A DNA stretch of 64,000 nucleotides from Herbaspirillum sp. Sphag64 (GCF_014192645.1 NZ_JACHYE010000001.1:192350-256349), one strand, 5' to 3'. Shown: positions 17,976-27,323, counted from the stretch's first letter. Numbers and translations: made by a program. Notes: generated from the letters alone by a model not told the origin.

Positions 17976-18103
17976 CCCATCGCTCCTCATCGATCAAGCC
18001 CGCGATGGTAAATTGTGCACGGCATGGACGGCAAGTAATCGGGGGATAAGTCAGTACAAGACAAGTAATTTTTTTGTAAATTTATGTAAAGTTCAGTTTG
18101 ACA

Positions 18104-18134
18104 TTGACGATCTGACAGTGTTCCTCACTATACT
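18104..18134 (+). promoter_or_regulatory. Sigma-70-type promoter of the 63-residue gene
   Basis: TTGACG (18104-18109) and TATACT (18129-18134) with a 19-base spacer; a second TTGACA begins at 18098. Start of transcription is expected near 18141, about 45 bases before the ATG. Confidence 0.5.
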
Positions 18135-18185
18135 AAGGATGCTTTATTTGGACATCGAGTCCGATTTTTATAAGGAGTGACCATC

Positions 18186-18377
18186 ATGGCGGTAACGAAC
18201 GTTTCAGCGACTAATTCGACAACGCAGCATCCCCAACAAGCAGCCACTGCAAAGCCAAAGTCTAACGTGGATTTTGCAAAGGTGATGGCCAGCGCCAATA
18301 CTTCAGCTGATGTGAAGAAAACCGGCACTCCGGCAGAACCGGTTCAAAACGCTGAAGTGAACAAGGCTACTGCTTAA
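18186..18377 (+). CDS. Small hydrophilic protein of unknown function, 63 residues
   Basis: Not recognised. It is supported as a real gene by a promoter at 18104-18134, an AAGGAG ribosome site 8 bases before ATG 18186 and a strong terminator at 18524-18553. The protein is rich in Ala, Thr, Asn, Lys and Val. It has no signal peptide, membrane segment or cysteine, and looks largely disordered apart from a short possible helix (VDFAKVMASA). It stands alone between the chorismate mutase and lon. Confidence 0.7.
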   Translation: MAVTNVSATNSTTQHPQQAATAKPKSNVDFAKVMASANTSADVKKTGTPAEPVQNAEVNKATA

Positions 18378-18407
18378 GCATTCCGGCCTCAAGCGTATAG
18401 TATTACT

Positions 18408-18425
18408 GGCAGGAGCGCTCCTGCC
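18408..18425 (+). other. Perfect 18-bp palindrome downstream of the 63-residue gene
   Basis: GGCAGGAGCGCTCCTGCC, 31 bases after the stop codon. It can form a strong hairpin but no T-run follows. With the terminator at 18524 it gives this tiny gene an unusually long structured 3' region, possibly a processed small RNA. Confidence 0.5.
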
Positions 18426-18523
18426 TCGTTGTGCTTCTAGTAAAGCTTTGTGTGTACTGATGTGTATGCAAACAGGCTAAGCCTTCGTGAACACGCAAGT
18501 TTCGTTACAGCGAGACTACTGAG

Positions 18524-18553
18524 AAACCCACCTTCAAGGTGGGTTTTGTTTTT
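18524..18553 (+). terminator. Intrinsic terminator after the 63-residue gene
   Basis: AAACCCACCTT, C, AAGGTGGGTTT hairpin followed by TTGTTTTT. Between it and lon (18554-18733) I see only the lon terminator. Confidence 0.85.
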
Positions 18554-18640
18554 CCACCGTCATTTTTGACAGGTCTCGTAGCGTACGTGACTTTAATCAA
18601 TGACTCCTGCACTCGATTCAAGTTTGTATCCCGCATAAAA

Positions 18641-18666
18641 AAGCCCCGACTAACTGGTCGAGGCTT
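18641..18666 (-). terminator. Intrinsic terminator of lon
   Basis: Read on the minus strand: AAGCCTCGAC, five-base loop, GTCGGGGCTT and a T-run, about 70 bases after the lon stop codon. Confidence 0.85.
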
Positions 18667-18733
18667 CTTCTTACCCTTTTCTCGGTGCTAGCCAATTACT
18701 GCAAAACGGCGTCTAACAAGTGATGCAGGGCAG

Positions 18734-21139
18734 TTAATGCTTCACGACGCTTGTATCTGCAGGATCCTCTTTAGCTGCGACAGCGACCACAGCCTCCTCT
18801 TCCGTCAATGCAACAGGCTGACGCTCCAGTGCTACCTCCAGAACCTTGTCAATCCAACGCACGGGAACGATTTCGAGCTTGTTTTTCACATTATCAGGAA
18901 TCTCAGTAAGATCCTTGACGTTCTGCTCAGGAATCAACACAGTTTTAATACCGCCGCGATGTGCCGCCAACAGCTTTTCCTTAAGTCCGCCAATCGGTAA
19001 CACTTCACCGCGCAGCGTGATTTCGCCAGTCATTGCAACGTCAGCACGCACCGGAATTCCAGTAAACACCGACACTAATGCCGTCGTCATCGCAATACCC
19101 GCCGAAGGACCATCCTTGGGTGTTGCTCCCTCAGGGACGTGAATATGGATATCCCTTTTCTCAAACACCTCATTTTTGATGCCAAGTTTATTGGCACGAC
19201 TACGTACCACAGTCCGCGCTGCCTCGATTGATTCCTTCATGACGTCACCGAGAGTACCGGTACGTATTACACCACCCTTGCCTGGCATGGTTACAGCCTC
19301 AATTGTAAGCAGATCACCGCCAACCTCGGTCCAGGCCAGACCAACCACCTGACCAACCTGATTATCCTTCTCCGCAATACCGAAGTCGTAGCGACGTACA
19401 CCCAGGAACTTGTCCAGATTGCGCGAAGACACCGCGACCTTCTTCTCCTGCTTCTTCAGCAAAAGCATTTTGACGACTTTGCGGCAGATCTTGGAAATTT
19501 CGCGTTCCAGCGAGCGGACACCAGCTTCCCGTGTGTAATAGCGAATGATGTCGCGAATCGCTGACTCGGCAACACTAATCTCACCCTCCTTCAAACCATT
19601 GTTCTTGATCTGCTTAGGCAAGAGATATCGTTGCGCAATGCTGGTCTTTTCATCTTCGGTGTAACCAGACAAGCGAATCACTTCCATCCGATCCAGCAAT
19701 GCCGGAGGAATATTGAAGGAATTCGATGTCGCTACAAACATCACATCGGACAAGTCGAAATCGACTTCGATGTAATGATCCGAAAACGTATGGTTTTGTT
19801 CAGGATCAAGCACTTCCAGCAATGCTGACGATGGATCACCTCGGAAATCCATACCCAATTTGTCAATTTCATCCAGCAGGAATAATGGATTGCGCACACC
19901 GACCTTGGACAAGCTCTGCAGAATCTTGCCAGGCATGGAGCCGATGTATGTGCGACGATGCCCACGAATTTCAGCCTCATCCCGCACACCACCAAGCGCC
20001 ATGCGCACAAACTTGCGATTGGTTGCACGAGCTATCGATTGACCAAGCGAGGTCTTACCAACGCCTGGAGGACCAACGAAGCACAGAATTGGCGCCTTCA
20101 GTTTATCCACACGTTGCTGCACAGCAAGATACTCAAGAATGCGTTCCTTGACCTTCTCCAGGCCATAATGCTCACTCTCCAACACCTTCTCGGCATTGGG
20201 CAAATCGTTATTGACCTTGGACTTCTTCTTCCAGGGCAAACCGACCAGCGTATCAATGTAATTGCGTACGACAGTTGCCTCTGCAGACATTGGCGACATC
20301 AGTTTTAGCTTCTTGAGCTCAGCCTGTGCTTTCTCCAGTGCTTCCTTAGGCATCTTGGCGGCCAGAATCTTTTTCTCCAACTCTTCCAGATCTGCGCCAT
20401 CCTCGCCTTCTCCGAGCTCCTTCTGGATCGCCTTGACCTGCTCGTTGAGGTAATACTCGCGCTGCGACTTTTCCATCTGGCGCTTGACGCGACCACGGAT
20501 GCGCTTTTCCACTTGCAGAATATCCAGCTCACCTTCGAGCTGCCCGAGCAGATGCTCATGGCGCTTGGCGACGTTAAATATTTCCAGGATGACCTGCTTC
20601 TGTTCCAGCTTCAGCGGCAGATGGGCAGCAATCGTATCTGCCAGACGACCTGCATCGTCAATGCCAGACAGTGAGCTGAGAATCTCAGGGGGAATCTTCT
20701 TGTTCAGTTTCACGTACTGATCAAACTGCTGAACGATGGTGCGACGCATAGCCTCCACTTCAGCCTCGTCGCCCAGTTCCGATTCGACCGGCGTCAAATC
20801 AGCAACAAAATGCGTTTCGAGTTCGCTGATGTGGTGAATGCGGGCACGTTGTGCGCCCTCGACCAGCACCTTGACTGTGCCATCCGGCAATTTCAGCATC
20901 TGCAGGATATTGGCTACGCAGCCTATTTCGTAGATGTCTTCGGCTGACGGCTCATCTTTGGCAGCAGCTTTCTGCGCTGCAAGCATGATGCTCTTGCCTT
21001 GTTCCATTGCCGCTTCCAGAGCCTTGATCGACTTCGGGCGACCAACGAATAAAGGGATCACCATGTGCGGGAAGACAACAACGTCCCGCAATGGCAATAA
21101 CGGCAATTGGGTTTGTTCTGTGAGAGTAGAAGTCGTCAT
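18734..21139 (-). CDS. lon: ATP-dependent protease Lon
   Basis: 801 residues, standard bacterial LonA. Order: N-terminal substrate-binding domain (LPLLPLRDVVVFPHM start), AAA+ module with Walker A GPPGVGKTS and Walker B FLLDEIDK, then the Ser-Lys protease domain with PKDGPSAGIAM (catalytic Ser) and GGLKEKLLAAHRGG (catalytic Lys). It degrades damaged and regulatory proteins in the cytoplasm. ATG 21139 is preferred over an in-frame TTG at 21154. Its own promoter must lie in 21140-21250, since a terminator separates it from clpX. Confidence 0.97.
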   Translation of the reverse strand: MTTSTLTEQTQLPLLPLRDVVVFPHMVIPLFVGRPKSIKALEAAMEQGKSIMLAAQKAAAKDEPSAEDIYEIGCVANILQMLKLPDGTVKVLVEGAQRARIHHISELETHFVADLTPVESELGDEAEVEAMRRTIVQQFDQYVKLNKKIPPEILSSLSGIDDAGRLADTIAAHLPLKLEQKQVILEIFNVAKRHEHLLGQLEGELDILQVEKRIRGRVKRQMEKSQREYYLNEQVKAIQKELGEGEDGADLEELEKKILAAKMPKEALEKAQAELKKLKLMSPMSAEATVVRNYIDTLVGLPWKKKSKVNNDLPNAEKVLESEHYGLEKVKERILEYLAVQQRVDKLKAPILCFVGPPGVGKTSLGQSIARATNRKFVRMALGGVRDEAEIRGHRRTYIGSMPGKILQSLSKVGVRNPLFLLDEIDKLGMDFRGDPSSALLEVLDPEQNHTFSDHYIEVDFDLSDVMFVATSNSFNIPPALLDRMEVIRLSGYTEDEKTSIAQRYLLPKQIKNNGLKEGEISVAESAIRDIIRYYTREAGVRSLEREISKICRKVVKMLLLKKQEKKVAVSSRNLDKFLGVRRYDFGIAEKDNQVGQVVGLAWTEVGGDLLTIEAVTMPGKGGVIRTGTLGDVMKESIEAARTVVRSRANKLGIKNEVFEKRDIHIHVPEGATPKDGPSAGIAMTTALVSVFTGIPVRADVAMTGEITLRGEVLPIGGLKEKLLAAHRGGIKTVLIPEQNVKDLTEIPDNVKNKLEIVPVRWIDKVLEVALERQPVALTEEEAVVAVAAKEDPADTSVVKH

Positions 21140-21168
21140 GGCGAGCCTTATCAAATTTACTGTTAGTG

Positions 21169-21196
21169 ATGTTGGCGCGAGCTCTTAAAAGACAAG
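21169..21196 (-). promoter_or_regulatory. Possible heat-shock (sigma-32-like) promoter of lon
   Basis: On the minus strand CTTGTC and CCAACAT with a 15-base spacer resemble the CTTGAA / CCCCAT pattern, 30-57 bases upstream of the lon ATG. The match is partial; lon is a classical heat-shock gene, which makes the position plausible. Confidence 0.25.
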
Positions 21197-21250
21197 CCCA
21201 GAATCGAATAAAAACACGACAACTTATTATTACTGCAACAACAAATAAAA

Positions 21251-21284
21251 AAAGCCACACACGAAGTCGCCCTCGGGTGGCTTT
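21251..21284 (-). terminator. Intrinsic terminator of clpX
   Basis: On the minus strand AAAGCCAC, an 18-base loop, GTGGCTTT then a T-run, about 105 bases after the clpX stop codon. It separates clpX from lon. Confidence 0.8.
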
Positions 21285-21388
21285 ACGATGGAAGCCGGAG
21301 TAGTGATCTCAGCGGTTTATTTTACCGCTTTTCGTGTTTCTCAATCCGGCCTGCCAGATTTTCAAAAATCGAGCAGGCCACACTCTCG

Positions 21389-22654
21389 TCATGCGCCCGA
21401 CACCTTGGGCTGTTCGTGATAAATCAGCAGCGGCTTGGCGCCATTGGTAATGGTATTTTCATCAATCACAACCTTGGCCACATTTTGCTGGCTAGGCAGT
21501 TCATACATTACATCGAGCAATGCATGTTCAAGGATGGAACGCAATCCGCGTGCGCCGGTCTTTCGCACCAGCGCTTTTTTTGCAATCGCCTGCAAAGCGG
21601 CCGGACGAATTTCAAGCTCAGCGCCTTCCATCTGCAGTAGCTTGGCATATTGCTTGATCAGGGCATTCTTAGGTTCCAGCAAAATCTGGATCAATGCTTC
21701 TTCATCGAGCTCGTTAAGCGTTGCAATGACGGGCAGACGGCCAACAAGTTCAGGAATCAGACCAAATTTAACCAGATCATCCGGTTCAGCTCCCAGCAAT
21801 ACTTCACTGGCAGTCTTCTGGCTCTGACTCTTGACGCTCGCTGCAAAACCAATACCGCTCTTCTCCGAACGCTCGGAAATGATCTTCGCCAGCCCATCAA
21901 ATGCACCACCACAGATGAACATAATGTTAGTGGTATCGATTTGCACAAAGTCCTGATTGGGATGCTTGCGACCACCTTGTGGCGGCACCGACGCCATAGT
22001 GCCTTCGATCAGCTTGAGAAGCGCTTGCTGCACGCCTTCACCCGACACATCGCGCGTGATCGATGGGTTATCGGATTTACGTGAAATCTTGTCGATTTCA
22101 TCGATATACACAATGCCCTTCTGCGCTTTCTCAACTTCGTAATTGCAGTTCTGAAGCAGCTTCTGAATGATGTTCTCAACGTCCTCACCCACATAACCGG
22201 CTTCGGTCAGCGTCGTTGCATCAGCGATCACGAACGGCACATTGAGCATACGCGCCAGTGTCTGCGCCAGCAAAGTCTTGCCGGAGCCGGTAGGGCCAAC
22301 AAGCAGAATGTTGCTCTTGGCCAGCTCAACTTCATCCTTCTTGCCGAGATGCTTCAGGCGCTTGTAATGATTGTAAACAGCCACCGACAGGATACGCTTG
22401 GCAGTCGCCTGACCAATCACATACTGATCGAGCAGTTCAGAAATCTCTTGCGGCGTTGGCAGATCGGACTTCGCCCCCGACACGGACTCAATACTGGAAG
22501 CTTCGTCCCGAATGATGTCATTGCACAAATCAATACATTCGTCGCAAATGAAAACCGACGGACCTGCGATCAATTTTTTGACTTCGTGCTGGCTCTTGCC
22601 GCAAAACGAGCAATAAAGCAGCTTTTCGCCACTGGAGGATTTTTTCTCGGACAT
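21389..22654 (-). CDS. clpX: ATP-dependent Clp protease ATP-binding subunit ClpX
   Basis: 421-residue unfoldase that feeds substrates to ClpP. The N-terminal zinc-binding domain has CSFCGK and CDECIDLC. The AAA+ module has Walker A GPTGSGKT, Walker B YIDEIDKI, the pore motif GYVGED and the ClpP-docking loop IGF (SGIGFAAS). ATG 22654. It is separated from clpP by a terminator and has a likely promoter of its own. Confidence 0.97.
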   Translation of the reverse strand: MSEKKSSSGEKLLYCSFCGKSQHEVKKLIAGPSVFICDECIDLCNDIIRDEASSIESVSGAKSDLPTPQEISELLDQYVIGQATAKRILSVAVYNHYKRLKHLGKKDEVELAKSNILLVGPTGSGKTLLAQTLARMLNVPFVIADATTLTEAGYVGEDVENIIQKLLQNCNYEVEKAQKGIVYIDEIDKISRKSDNPSITRDVSGEGVQQALLKLIEGTMASVPPQGGRKHPNQDFVQIDTTNIMFICGGAFDGLAKIISERSEKSGIGFAASVKSQSQKTASEVLLGAEPDDLVKFGLIPELVGRLPVIATLNELDEEALIQILLEPKNALIKQYAKLLQMEGAELEIRPAALQAIAKKALVRKTGARGLRSILEHALLDVMYELPSQQNVAKVVIDENTITNGAKPLLIYHEQPKVSGA

Positions 22655-22682
22655 ATAGGCAAATGTGGATAGTTACGACCCG

Positions 22683-22711
22683 ATCATACCTGCGATTTGA
22701 GGATTCGTCAC
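22683..22711 (-). promoter_or_regulatory. Sigma-70-type promoter of clpX
   Basis: On the minus strand GTGACG, 17 bases, TATGAT, ending 29 bases before the clpX ATG. The rest of the clpP-clpX gap (22712-22887) shows no gene. Confidence 0.4.
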
Positions 22712-22887
22712 GGGATCACAGTATTTCTGGCGGGGTAAAAATATCGCAAGGTCATCGTATCGGCGATATCACGCAAAAACGCGTTGATTTTGCAGCTAAA
22801 ACAGAATTTATGCATGCATTTGACGCGCATTATCAGCAAACAAACATCCCAAGACATGCAAGCCAATGCTCTTTGCGGCAACACAAA

Positions 22888-22918
22888 ACAAAATGCCCGG
22901 AGAATCCGGGCATTTTGT
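22888..22918 (-). terminator. Intrinsic terminator of the tig-clpP operon
   Basis: ACAAAATGCCCGG, AGAAT, CCGGGCATTTTGT: a perfect 13-bp stem with T-runs on both sides, 60 bases after the clpP stop codon. Confidence 0.9.
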
Positions 22919-22977
22919 TTCTTACAACAAGATAATCAAAACACTGCAATGATTACCTCTTCAGACTTTCTGGCTGA

Positions 22978-23604
22978 TCAAACACGTTCCTTCAACACCT
23001 GATCGATTAAGCCATACTCTACGGCGGCATCAGCAGACATGAAGTTGTCGCGATCAGTGTCTTTACCAATCTGATCGACGGTACGCCCCGTCTTCTCAGC
23101 CAGAATGGCGTTCAAACGCTCACGCAAGTAGAGAATTTCACGTGCCTGAATTTCGATGTCTGACGCCTGTCCTTGTGCACCACCCAGAGGTTGATGAATC
23201 ATGATGCGCGAGTTAGGCAAAGAAAACCTCTTACCCTTGGCACCAGCTGCGAGCAGGAAGGCGCCCATTGAAGCCGCCAAACCTGTGCACAAGGTAGATA
23301 CCTGGGGCTTGATGAACTGCATCGTGTCGAAAATCGCCATACCAGCCGATACAGAACCACCAGGAGAGTTGATGTACAGGGAAATATCCTTGTCCGGATT
23401 TTCACTCTCCAGGAACAGCAACTGCGCCACGATCAAATTGGCGGACGCATCATTGACCGGGCCTACCAGGAAAATGATGCGCTCTTTCAACAAACGCGAG
23501 TAAATATCGTAAGCGCGCTCACCGCGACCGCTTTGCTCAATCACCATTGGCACCATGCCGAGCATTTCCGTATCCAGTGCCGACTGTCTAATCAAACCTG
23601 TCAT
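22978..23604 (-). CDS. clpP: ATP-dependent Clp protease proteolytic subunit ClpP
   Basis: 208-residue serine protease that forms the ClpXP chamber. The catalytic Ser is in [11 protein letters not shown], the His in [12 protein letters not shown] and the Asp in the [20 protein letters not shown] region. ATG 23604 is preferred because AAGGA stands 6 bases upstream; an ATG two codons earlier is too close to it. It starts 52 bp after tig ends and probably shares the tig message. Confidence 0.97.
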   Translation of the reverse strand: MTGLIRQSALDTEMLGMVPMVIEQSGRGERAYDIYSRLLKERIIFLVGPVNDASANLIVAQLLFLESENPDKDISLYINSPGGSVSAGMAIFDTMQFIKPQVSTLCTGLAASMGAFLLAAGAKGKRFSLPNSRIMIHQPLGGAQGQASDIEIQAREILYLRERLNAILAEKTGRTVDQIGKDTDRDNFMSADAAVEYGLIDQVLKERV

Positions 23605-23656
23605 GTGCATTCCTTATGCGTGGAAGACTTCTCTGATGGTAACCGAGATGAAAGCA

Positions 23657-25006
23657 TTATGCTTGCGGCTGATTGCCCATCAACGCGTCAAACTCAACAG
23701 CTTTCTCGGTAACCTTTGATTTACCCAGCACGTAATTGACGACGTTTTCTTCCAAAACAAGAGCTTCAACTTCTGCCAGACGACGACGATCGCTGAAGTA
23801 GTACTTCAGGACTTCTTGTGGATCTTCGTAGCTCTGTGCAAAGTCATCGACCTGTGCTTTTACCTGTTCTTCAGTGGCTTCCAGCTTGTTGGTCTTGACG
23901 ACTTCAGCCAGGATCAAGCCAAGGCGCACGCGGCGCTCAGCCTGTGCCGTGAACAGTTCACGTGGCAGTTGCATGCCCTTTGGATCCATACCACGTTGCT
24001 GCATGTCTTGCTGCGCCATTTGCATCAGACGCTCGATATCTTGCTCGATCAATGCCTTCGGCACTTCCAGCTCGCTGACCTTGATCAGGGCGTCCATGAC
24101 GCTGTCCTTGGTCTTGGCCTTGGTACGAGCATTGACTTCGCGCTCCAGATTGCGCTTGATGTCAGCGCGCATCTTGCTCAGATCACCATCTTCGATACCC
24201 AGGGACTTGGCGAACTCAGCATCAACTTCTGGCAGGTGCGCCCACTCCAGCTTGGTCAGCGTGATGGTGAATTCAGCAGTCTTGCCAGCCACATCCTTGC
24301 CGTGATAATCAGCCGGGAACGCCAGCGGGAAAGTCTTGGACTCACCAACCTTCAGGCCCAGTGTTGCTGCTTCAAATTCTGGCAGCATGCGACCTTCACC
24401 CAGAACAAACGGGAAGCTATCAGCCTTGCCACCCTGGAATTCCACGCCATCGATCTTGCCGACGAAGTCAACTGTTGCACGGTCACCGTTTTGTGCGGAC
24501 TGATCTGCACCGCCGTCACCATGCGCGCCTTGCTCGCCCTTGACGTGATAATGCACGCGCTGCTTGCGCAGGATATCCAGTGTCTTGTCGATTTCAACAT
24601 CAGACACCGAAGTAACGGTCTTCTCGACTTCGCTGGCCGACAAATCGCCGACAACGACTTCAGGATAAACTTCAAAGGTTGCGTCAAATGCCAGTGCGCC
24701 TTCGGCAACGCCTTCGCTGGTCTTTGGCTCGATCTTCGGGAAGCCAGCTACGCGCAGGTTGTTTTCGACTGCGGCATCGTTGAAAGCACGACCAACCTTG
24801 TCGTTGAGAACTTCAGTTTCGACCTGATAGCCGAACTGCGCGGCAACCATCTTCATTGGCACCTTGCCTGGACGGAAGCCTGGCGCCTTCGCAGTGCGCG
24901 CACGCACTTTCAGACGCTTTTCCACTTCAGCTTGCACATCTGCCAGCGGGAAAGACAAAGTAATACGGCGCTCAAGTTTGCTCAAAGTTTCGACTGCAGT
25001 TGCCAT
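23657..25006 (-). CDS. tig: Trigger factor, ribosome-associated chaperone and peptidyl-prolyl isomerase
   Basis: 449 residues. The N-terminal ribosome-binding domain carries the signature GFRPGKVP, followed by the FKBP-type domain (about 165-250, with [15 protein letters not shown]) and the long helical C-terminal domain. The family motif is intact, so binding at the ribosome tunnel is expected. A Gly/Ala/Asp/Gln-rich insert of about 20 residues stands just before the FKBP domain ([16 protein letters not shown]). ATG 25006. Confidence 0.96.
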   Translation of the reverse strand: MATAVETLSKLERRITLSFPLADVQAEVEKRLKVRARTAKAPGFRPGKVPMKMVAAQFGYQVETEVLNDKVGRAFNDAAVENNLRVAGFPKIEPKTSEGVAEGALAFDATFEVYPEVVVGDLSASEVEKTVTSVSDVEIDKTLDILRKQRVHYHVKGEQGAHGDGGADQSAQNGDRATVDFVGKIDGVEFQGGKADSFPFVLGEGRMLPEFEAATLGLKVGESKTFPLAFPADYHGKDVAGKTAEFTITLTKLEWAHLPEVDAEFAKSLGIEDGDLSKMRADIKRNLEREVNARTKAKTKDSVMDALIKVSELEVPKALIEQDIERLMQMAQQDMQQRGMDPKGMQLPRELFTAQAERRVRLGLILAEVVKTNKLEATEEQVKAQVDDFAQSYEDPQEVLKYYFSDRRRLAEVEALVLEENVVNYVLGKSKVTEKAVEFDALMGNQPQA

Positions 25007-25108
25007 GTGAATCGTCCAAAAATTAATAAATTCCGTGGTGCATCCCGACCACCAAAAAAGGCTTTCTTCCTTGCCTCAAAGGCGTCCGGACGCGCTAAAG
25101 TCCGCTAT

Positions 25109-25137
25109 TTTATACGGAAAAACTGCGGTTGCGCCAA
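25109..25137 (-). promoter_or_regulatory. Sigma-70-type promoter of tig-clpP
   Basis: On the minus strand TTGGCG, a 17-base spacer and TATAAA, about 100 bases upstream of the tig ATG. Confidence 0.55.
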
Positions 25138-25220
25138 AACCCAACATTGCGACGCACAAAAACGGCCTGCCCTGCAATGCACAGACAGACATTTCAATCA
25201 CCCGGCAATCCAATTATTGA

Positions 25221-25433
25221 TTACTCAGATTCAACACTCGCATCAGGCAATGGAGAAAATCGTGGCAGACTCTGACCATCGACCTCAACCACACCATGAA
25301 AGTCCTGGTATGGCCTGATCCAGACGGTATTGTTACGCAGCGCACGGTAAACCACCATCGGCGACAGGTCTGATTCCAGAGTAGCATCATGCAAAATCTC
25401 ATAGATGCCGCCCTTGTAATGTCGGTAAAGCAC
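25221..25433 (-). CDS. DUF1653 domain small protein
   Basis: 70 residues beginning LYRHYKGGIYEILHDA and containing VVYRALRNNTVWIRPYQDFHG and VEVDGQSLPRF, which match the short DUF1653 family (function unknown). GTG 25433 is chosen because GGAG stands 6 bases upstream and the protein then begins where the family does. It follows a 42-residue gene after 43 bp on the same strand and could be co-transcribed with it. Confidence 0.8.
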   Translation of the reverse strand: MLYRHYKGGIYEILHDATLESDLSPMVVYRALRNNTVWIRPYQDFHGVVEVDGQSLPRFSPLPDASVESE

Positions 25434-25476
25434 AGAGAACTCCGTTATCAGATTGTTACCAGCTTGCCACCCAAGA

Positions 25477-25605
25477 TCAGGCGACGGCGCCTTCGGTGGT
25501 CGAACCGATTTCTGTCAGCAACTCTTCCATCAGTGCATCGATCAGCTTCTCGACAATGATACGGTGGGTGGCCTGGTAATTCTTGATTCTTCTGAGCTTG
25601 CGCAT
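25477..25605 (-). CDS. Small basic protein of unknown function, 42 residues
   Basis: Not recognised. ATG 25605 follows a perfect AGGAG site at 7 bases. The reading frame ends with TGA at 25477. The sequence starts MRKLRRIKNYQATHRIIVEK and continues with an amphipathic helix (LIDALMEELLTEI) and a small-residue tail. It is basic at the front and acidic later, with no signal peptide. It lies between the tRNA-Leu terminator and the DUF1653 gene. The strong ribosome site and tandem position are the only support. Confidence 0.6.
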   Translation of the reverse strand: MRKLRRIKNYQATHRIIVEKLIDALMEELLTEIGSTTEGAVA

Positions 25606-25697
25606 AGTGCTTCTCCTGTAAATTCGGTCTCGGGAACATCGATTGATCCATGCTCAGACAAACAATCATGTTCGCCCCTGAGCGTGAACAGAGCAAT

Positions 25698-25727
25698 AAA
25701 AAAACCCTCGACAAGGGAGGGTTTTTT
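25698..25727 (-). terminator. Intrinsic terminator of tRNA-Leu
   Basis: AAAAAACCCTC, seven-base loop, GAGGGTTTTTT: perfect stem, T-runs in both directions, 17 bases downstream of the tRNA on the minus strand. Confidence 0.9.
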
Positions 25728-25743
25728 ATCAAACTGCTATTGG

Positions 25744-25830
25744 TGGTGCAGGTAGTCAGACTCGAACTGACACGGCATTGCTACCGTCTGGACCTAAACC
25801 AGGTGCGTCTACCAATTTCGCCATACCTGC
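25744..25830 (-). tRNA. tRNA-Leu (anticodon UAG)
   Basis: 87 nt with encoded CCA. The acceptor arms GCAGGTA and TACCTGC pair. The anticodon loop is CTGGTTTAGGTCCAG (TAG), with a long variable arm and a TTCGAGTC T-loop. All features of a class II leucine tRNA are present. Confidence 0.95.
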
Positions 25831-25855
25831 AATCAAGAGCGGGAGTGTAACAGAA

Positions 25856-25877
25856 TTGCTAGCGGTGGGGCTAGCAA
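25856..25877. promoter_or_regulatory. Inverted repeat upstream of tRNA-Leu
   Basis: TTGCTAGC, GGTGGG, GCTAGCAA: perfect 8-bp arms, 26 bases in front of the tRNA 5' end, overlapping its expected promoter. Function not known. Confidence 0.4.
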
Positions 25878-25991
25878 AAGATCATTCGAGGTCGGCTTCT
25901 CATTCACCAATAGCGTCAACAACGTTGACTTTTACATTACTATTGCCGGCAACAAATCACCTCCTCTTTCCAGAATCCGGGAATACGCTGC

Positions 25992-26843
25992 ATGGCTGTC
26001 GATCATTACGAAAATTTTCCCGTTGCCTCGCTACTACTACCCGCACGCTTGCGCCCGGCAGTCAAAGCGATTTACGCATTCGCCCGCAGCGCAGATGATA
26101 TTGCCGATGAAGGTGACGCTACCGATCAAGCACGGCTGAGCGCACTGCGCGCCTACGAGGAGGAGCTGAACAGGATTGAGACAGGCCAGGCCAGCACCAA
26201 CCAGTTGTTTGTCACACTGAGCAACATCGTGAAGCAATACGCGTTACCACTGACACCGCTACGCGACTTGCTCTCCGCATTCCAACAAGACGTGAGCACC
26301 ACCCGCTACCACAATTTTGACACCCTGCTCGACTACTGCCGCCGCTCCGCCAATCCGGTCGGTGCCTTGATGCTGCATTTATATCAAGCGGCAAATCCTG
26401 ACAATCTGCGCGACTCGAATGCCATTTGCAGCGCCTTGCAATTAATTAATTTCTGGCAAGACATCGCGATTGACTGGCGCAAGCAACGCATTTACCTGCC
26501 ACTGGAAGATTTGCAGAACTTTGGTATTAAAGAGGAGCATATTGCTCAGGAAATAGCTGATACGCGCTGGCATACGATGATGCAATTCCAAATTAGTCGT
26601 GCACGCGCATTACTCTGCTCGGGTGCACCACTGGCATTACGCCTGCCAGGCAGAATTGGTTGGGAGCTGCGATTGGTGGTGCAAGGCGGCTTGCGCATCC
26701 TGGAGCGACTAGAGCAAGTGCAAGGCGACATTTTCCAGCAACGTCCCACACTAGGCTTGCACGACTGGATCATCATCGGCTGGCGCGCACTGCGCATGTC
26801 GCACACCACACTATCAATGCACCATATACCGGACGCTAGGTAA
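25992..26843 (+). CDS. hpnC: Squalene synthase-family enzyme HpnC
   Basis: 283-residue trans-isoprenyl diphosphate synthase-like protein. It carries the family Asp-rich motifs as FARSADDIADEGD (first) and INFWQDIAIDWRKQRIYLP (second). HpnC converts hydroxysqualene's precursor presqualene diphosphate onward in the HpnC/D/E route from farnesyl diphosphate to squalene for hopanoid lipids. The partners hpnD and hpnE lie about 3.3 kb downstream on the same strand, separated by tRNA-fMet, dbpA and an HDOD gene. Confidence 0.93.
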   Translation: MAVDHYENFPVASLLLPARLRPAVKAIYAFARSADDIADEGDATDQARLSALRAYEEELNRIETGQASTNQLFVTLSNIVKQYALPLTPLRDLLSAFQQDVSTTRYHNFDTLLDYCRRSANPVGALMLHLYQAANPDNLRDSNAICSALQLINFWQDIAIDWRKQRIYLPLEDLQNFGIKEEHIAQEIADTRWHTMMQFQISRARALLCSGAPLALRLPGRIGWELRLVVQGGLRILERLEQVQGDIFQQRPTLGLHDWIIIGWRALRMSHTTLSMHHIPDAR

Positions 26844-26848
26844 AGCAG

Positions 26849-27061
26849 TTATCTTTTCAGCGATTTTTTGCGCTGCTTGAAGATGGTCCGCGCATCCTGC
26901 GCCGCCCGCTCTTGCGTGCGCATGCTTTCATGGTCGTCATGCGCTACGAAGAACTCGTTGGCCTGCGCCTGCACAACCCACTTGATGGCTTCTGCATCGG
27001 TAGCATCGTAAAGCTCCGTGATCAAGGTCGTTACCTCATCCAGGTATTCTTCATAAGTCAT
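26849..27061 (-). CDS. Small conserved-looking protein of unknown function, 70 residues
   Basis: Not recognised as a named family. ATG 27061 follows a near-perfect AGGAGG site at 5 bases. The protein starts MTYEEYLDEVTTLITELYDA, has an acidic helical front half and a very basic tail (IFKQRKKSLKR), and no signal peptide or membrane segment. It is convergent with hpnC (gap 5 bp). The strong ribosome site argues for expression. Confidence 0.75.
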   Translation of the reverse strand: MTYEEYLDEVTTLITELYDATDAEAIKWVVQAQANEFFVAHDDHESMRTQERAAQDARTIFKQRKKSLKR

Positions 27062-27161
27062 CCCAGCCTCCTGTTTTTCGCGGAACGGCAGTTTACGCGC
27101 GAGTTTGCTCCAGCGTCCAGCGATAGAAATAATTTATTTACTGACCAATGCGAATCACTGC

Positions 27162-27190
27162 TTGCTATTCAAATTAATGCTCTATATAAT
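27162..27190 (+). promoter_or_regulatory. Promoter of tRNA-fMet
   Basis: TTGCTA (27162-27167), a 17-base spacer and a perfect TATAAT (27185-27190), 14 bases before the tRNA. Confidence 0.8.
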
Positions 27191-27203
27191 TCGCCTCCTC
27201 AGA

Positions 27204-27280
<77 letters not shown>

Positions 27281-27290
27281 TATTCGCAAG

Positions 27291-27323
27291 GGCTTGCACA
27301 CGAAATAGGGTGCAAGCCTTTTT
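27291..27323 (+). terminator. Intrinsic terminator of tRNA-fMet
   Basis: GGCTTGCAC, ten-base loop, GTGCAAGCC then TTTTT, beginning 11 bases after the tRNA. Confidence 0.9.

Noticed and set aside
22663-22935. Plus-strand 90-codon reading frame between clpX and clpP
   Set aside because: It runs through the clpP terminator hairpin, has no ribosome site and resembles no known protein.
25448-25732. Minus-strand 94-codon reading frame near tRNA-Leu
   Set aside because: It starts inside the tRNA terminator and is out of frame with the 42-codon gene that has the clear ribosome site.
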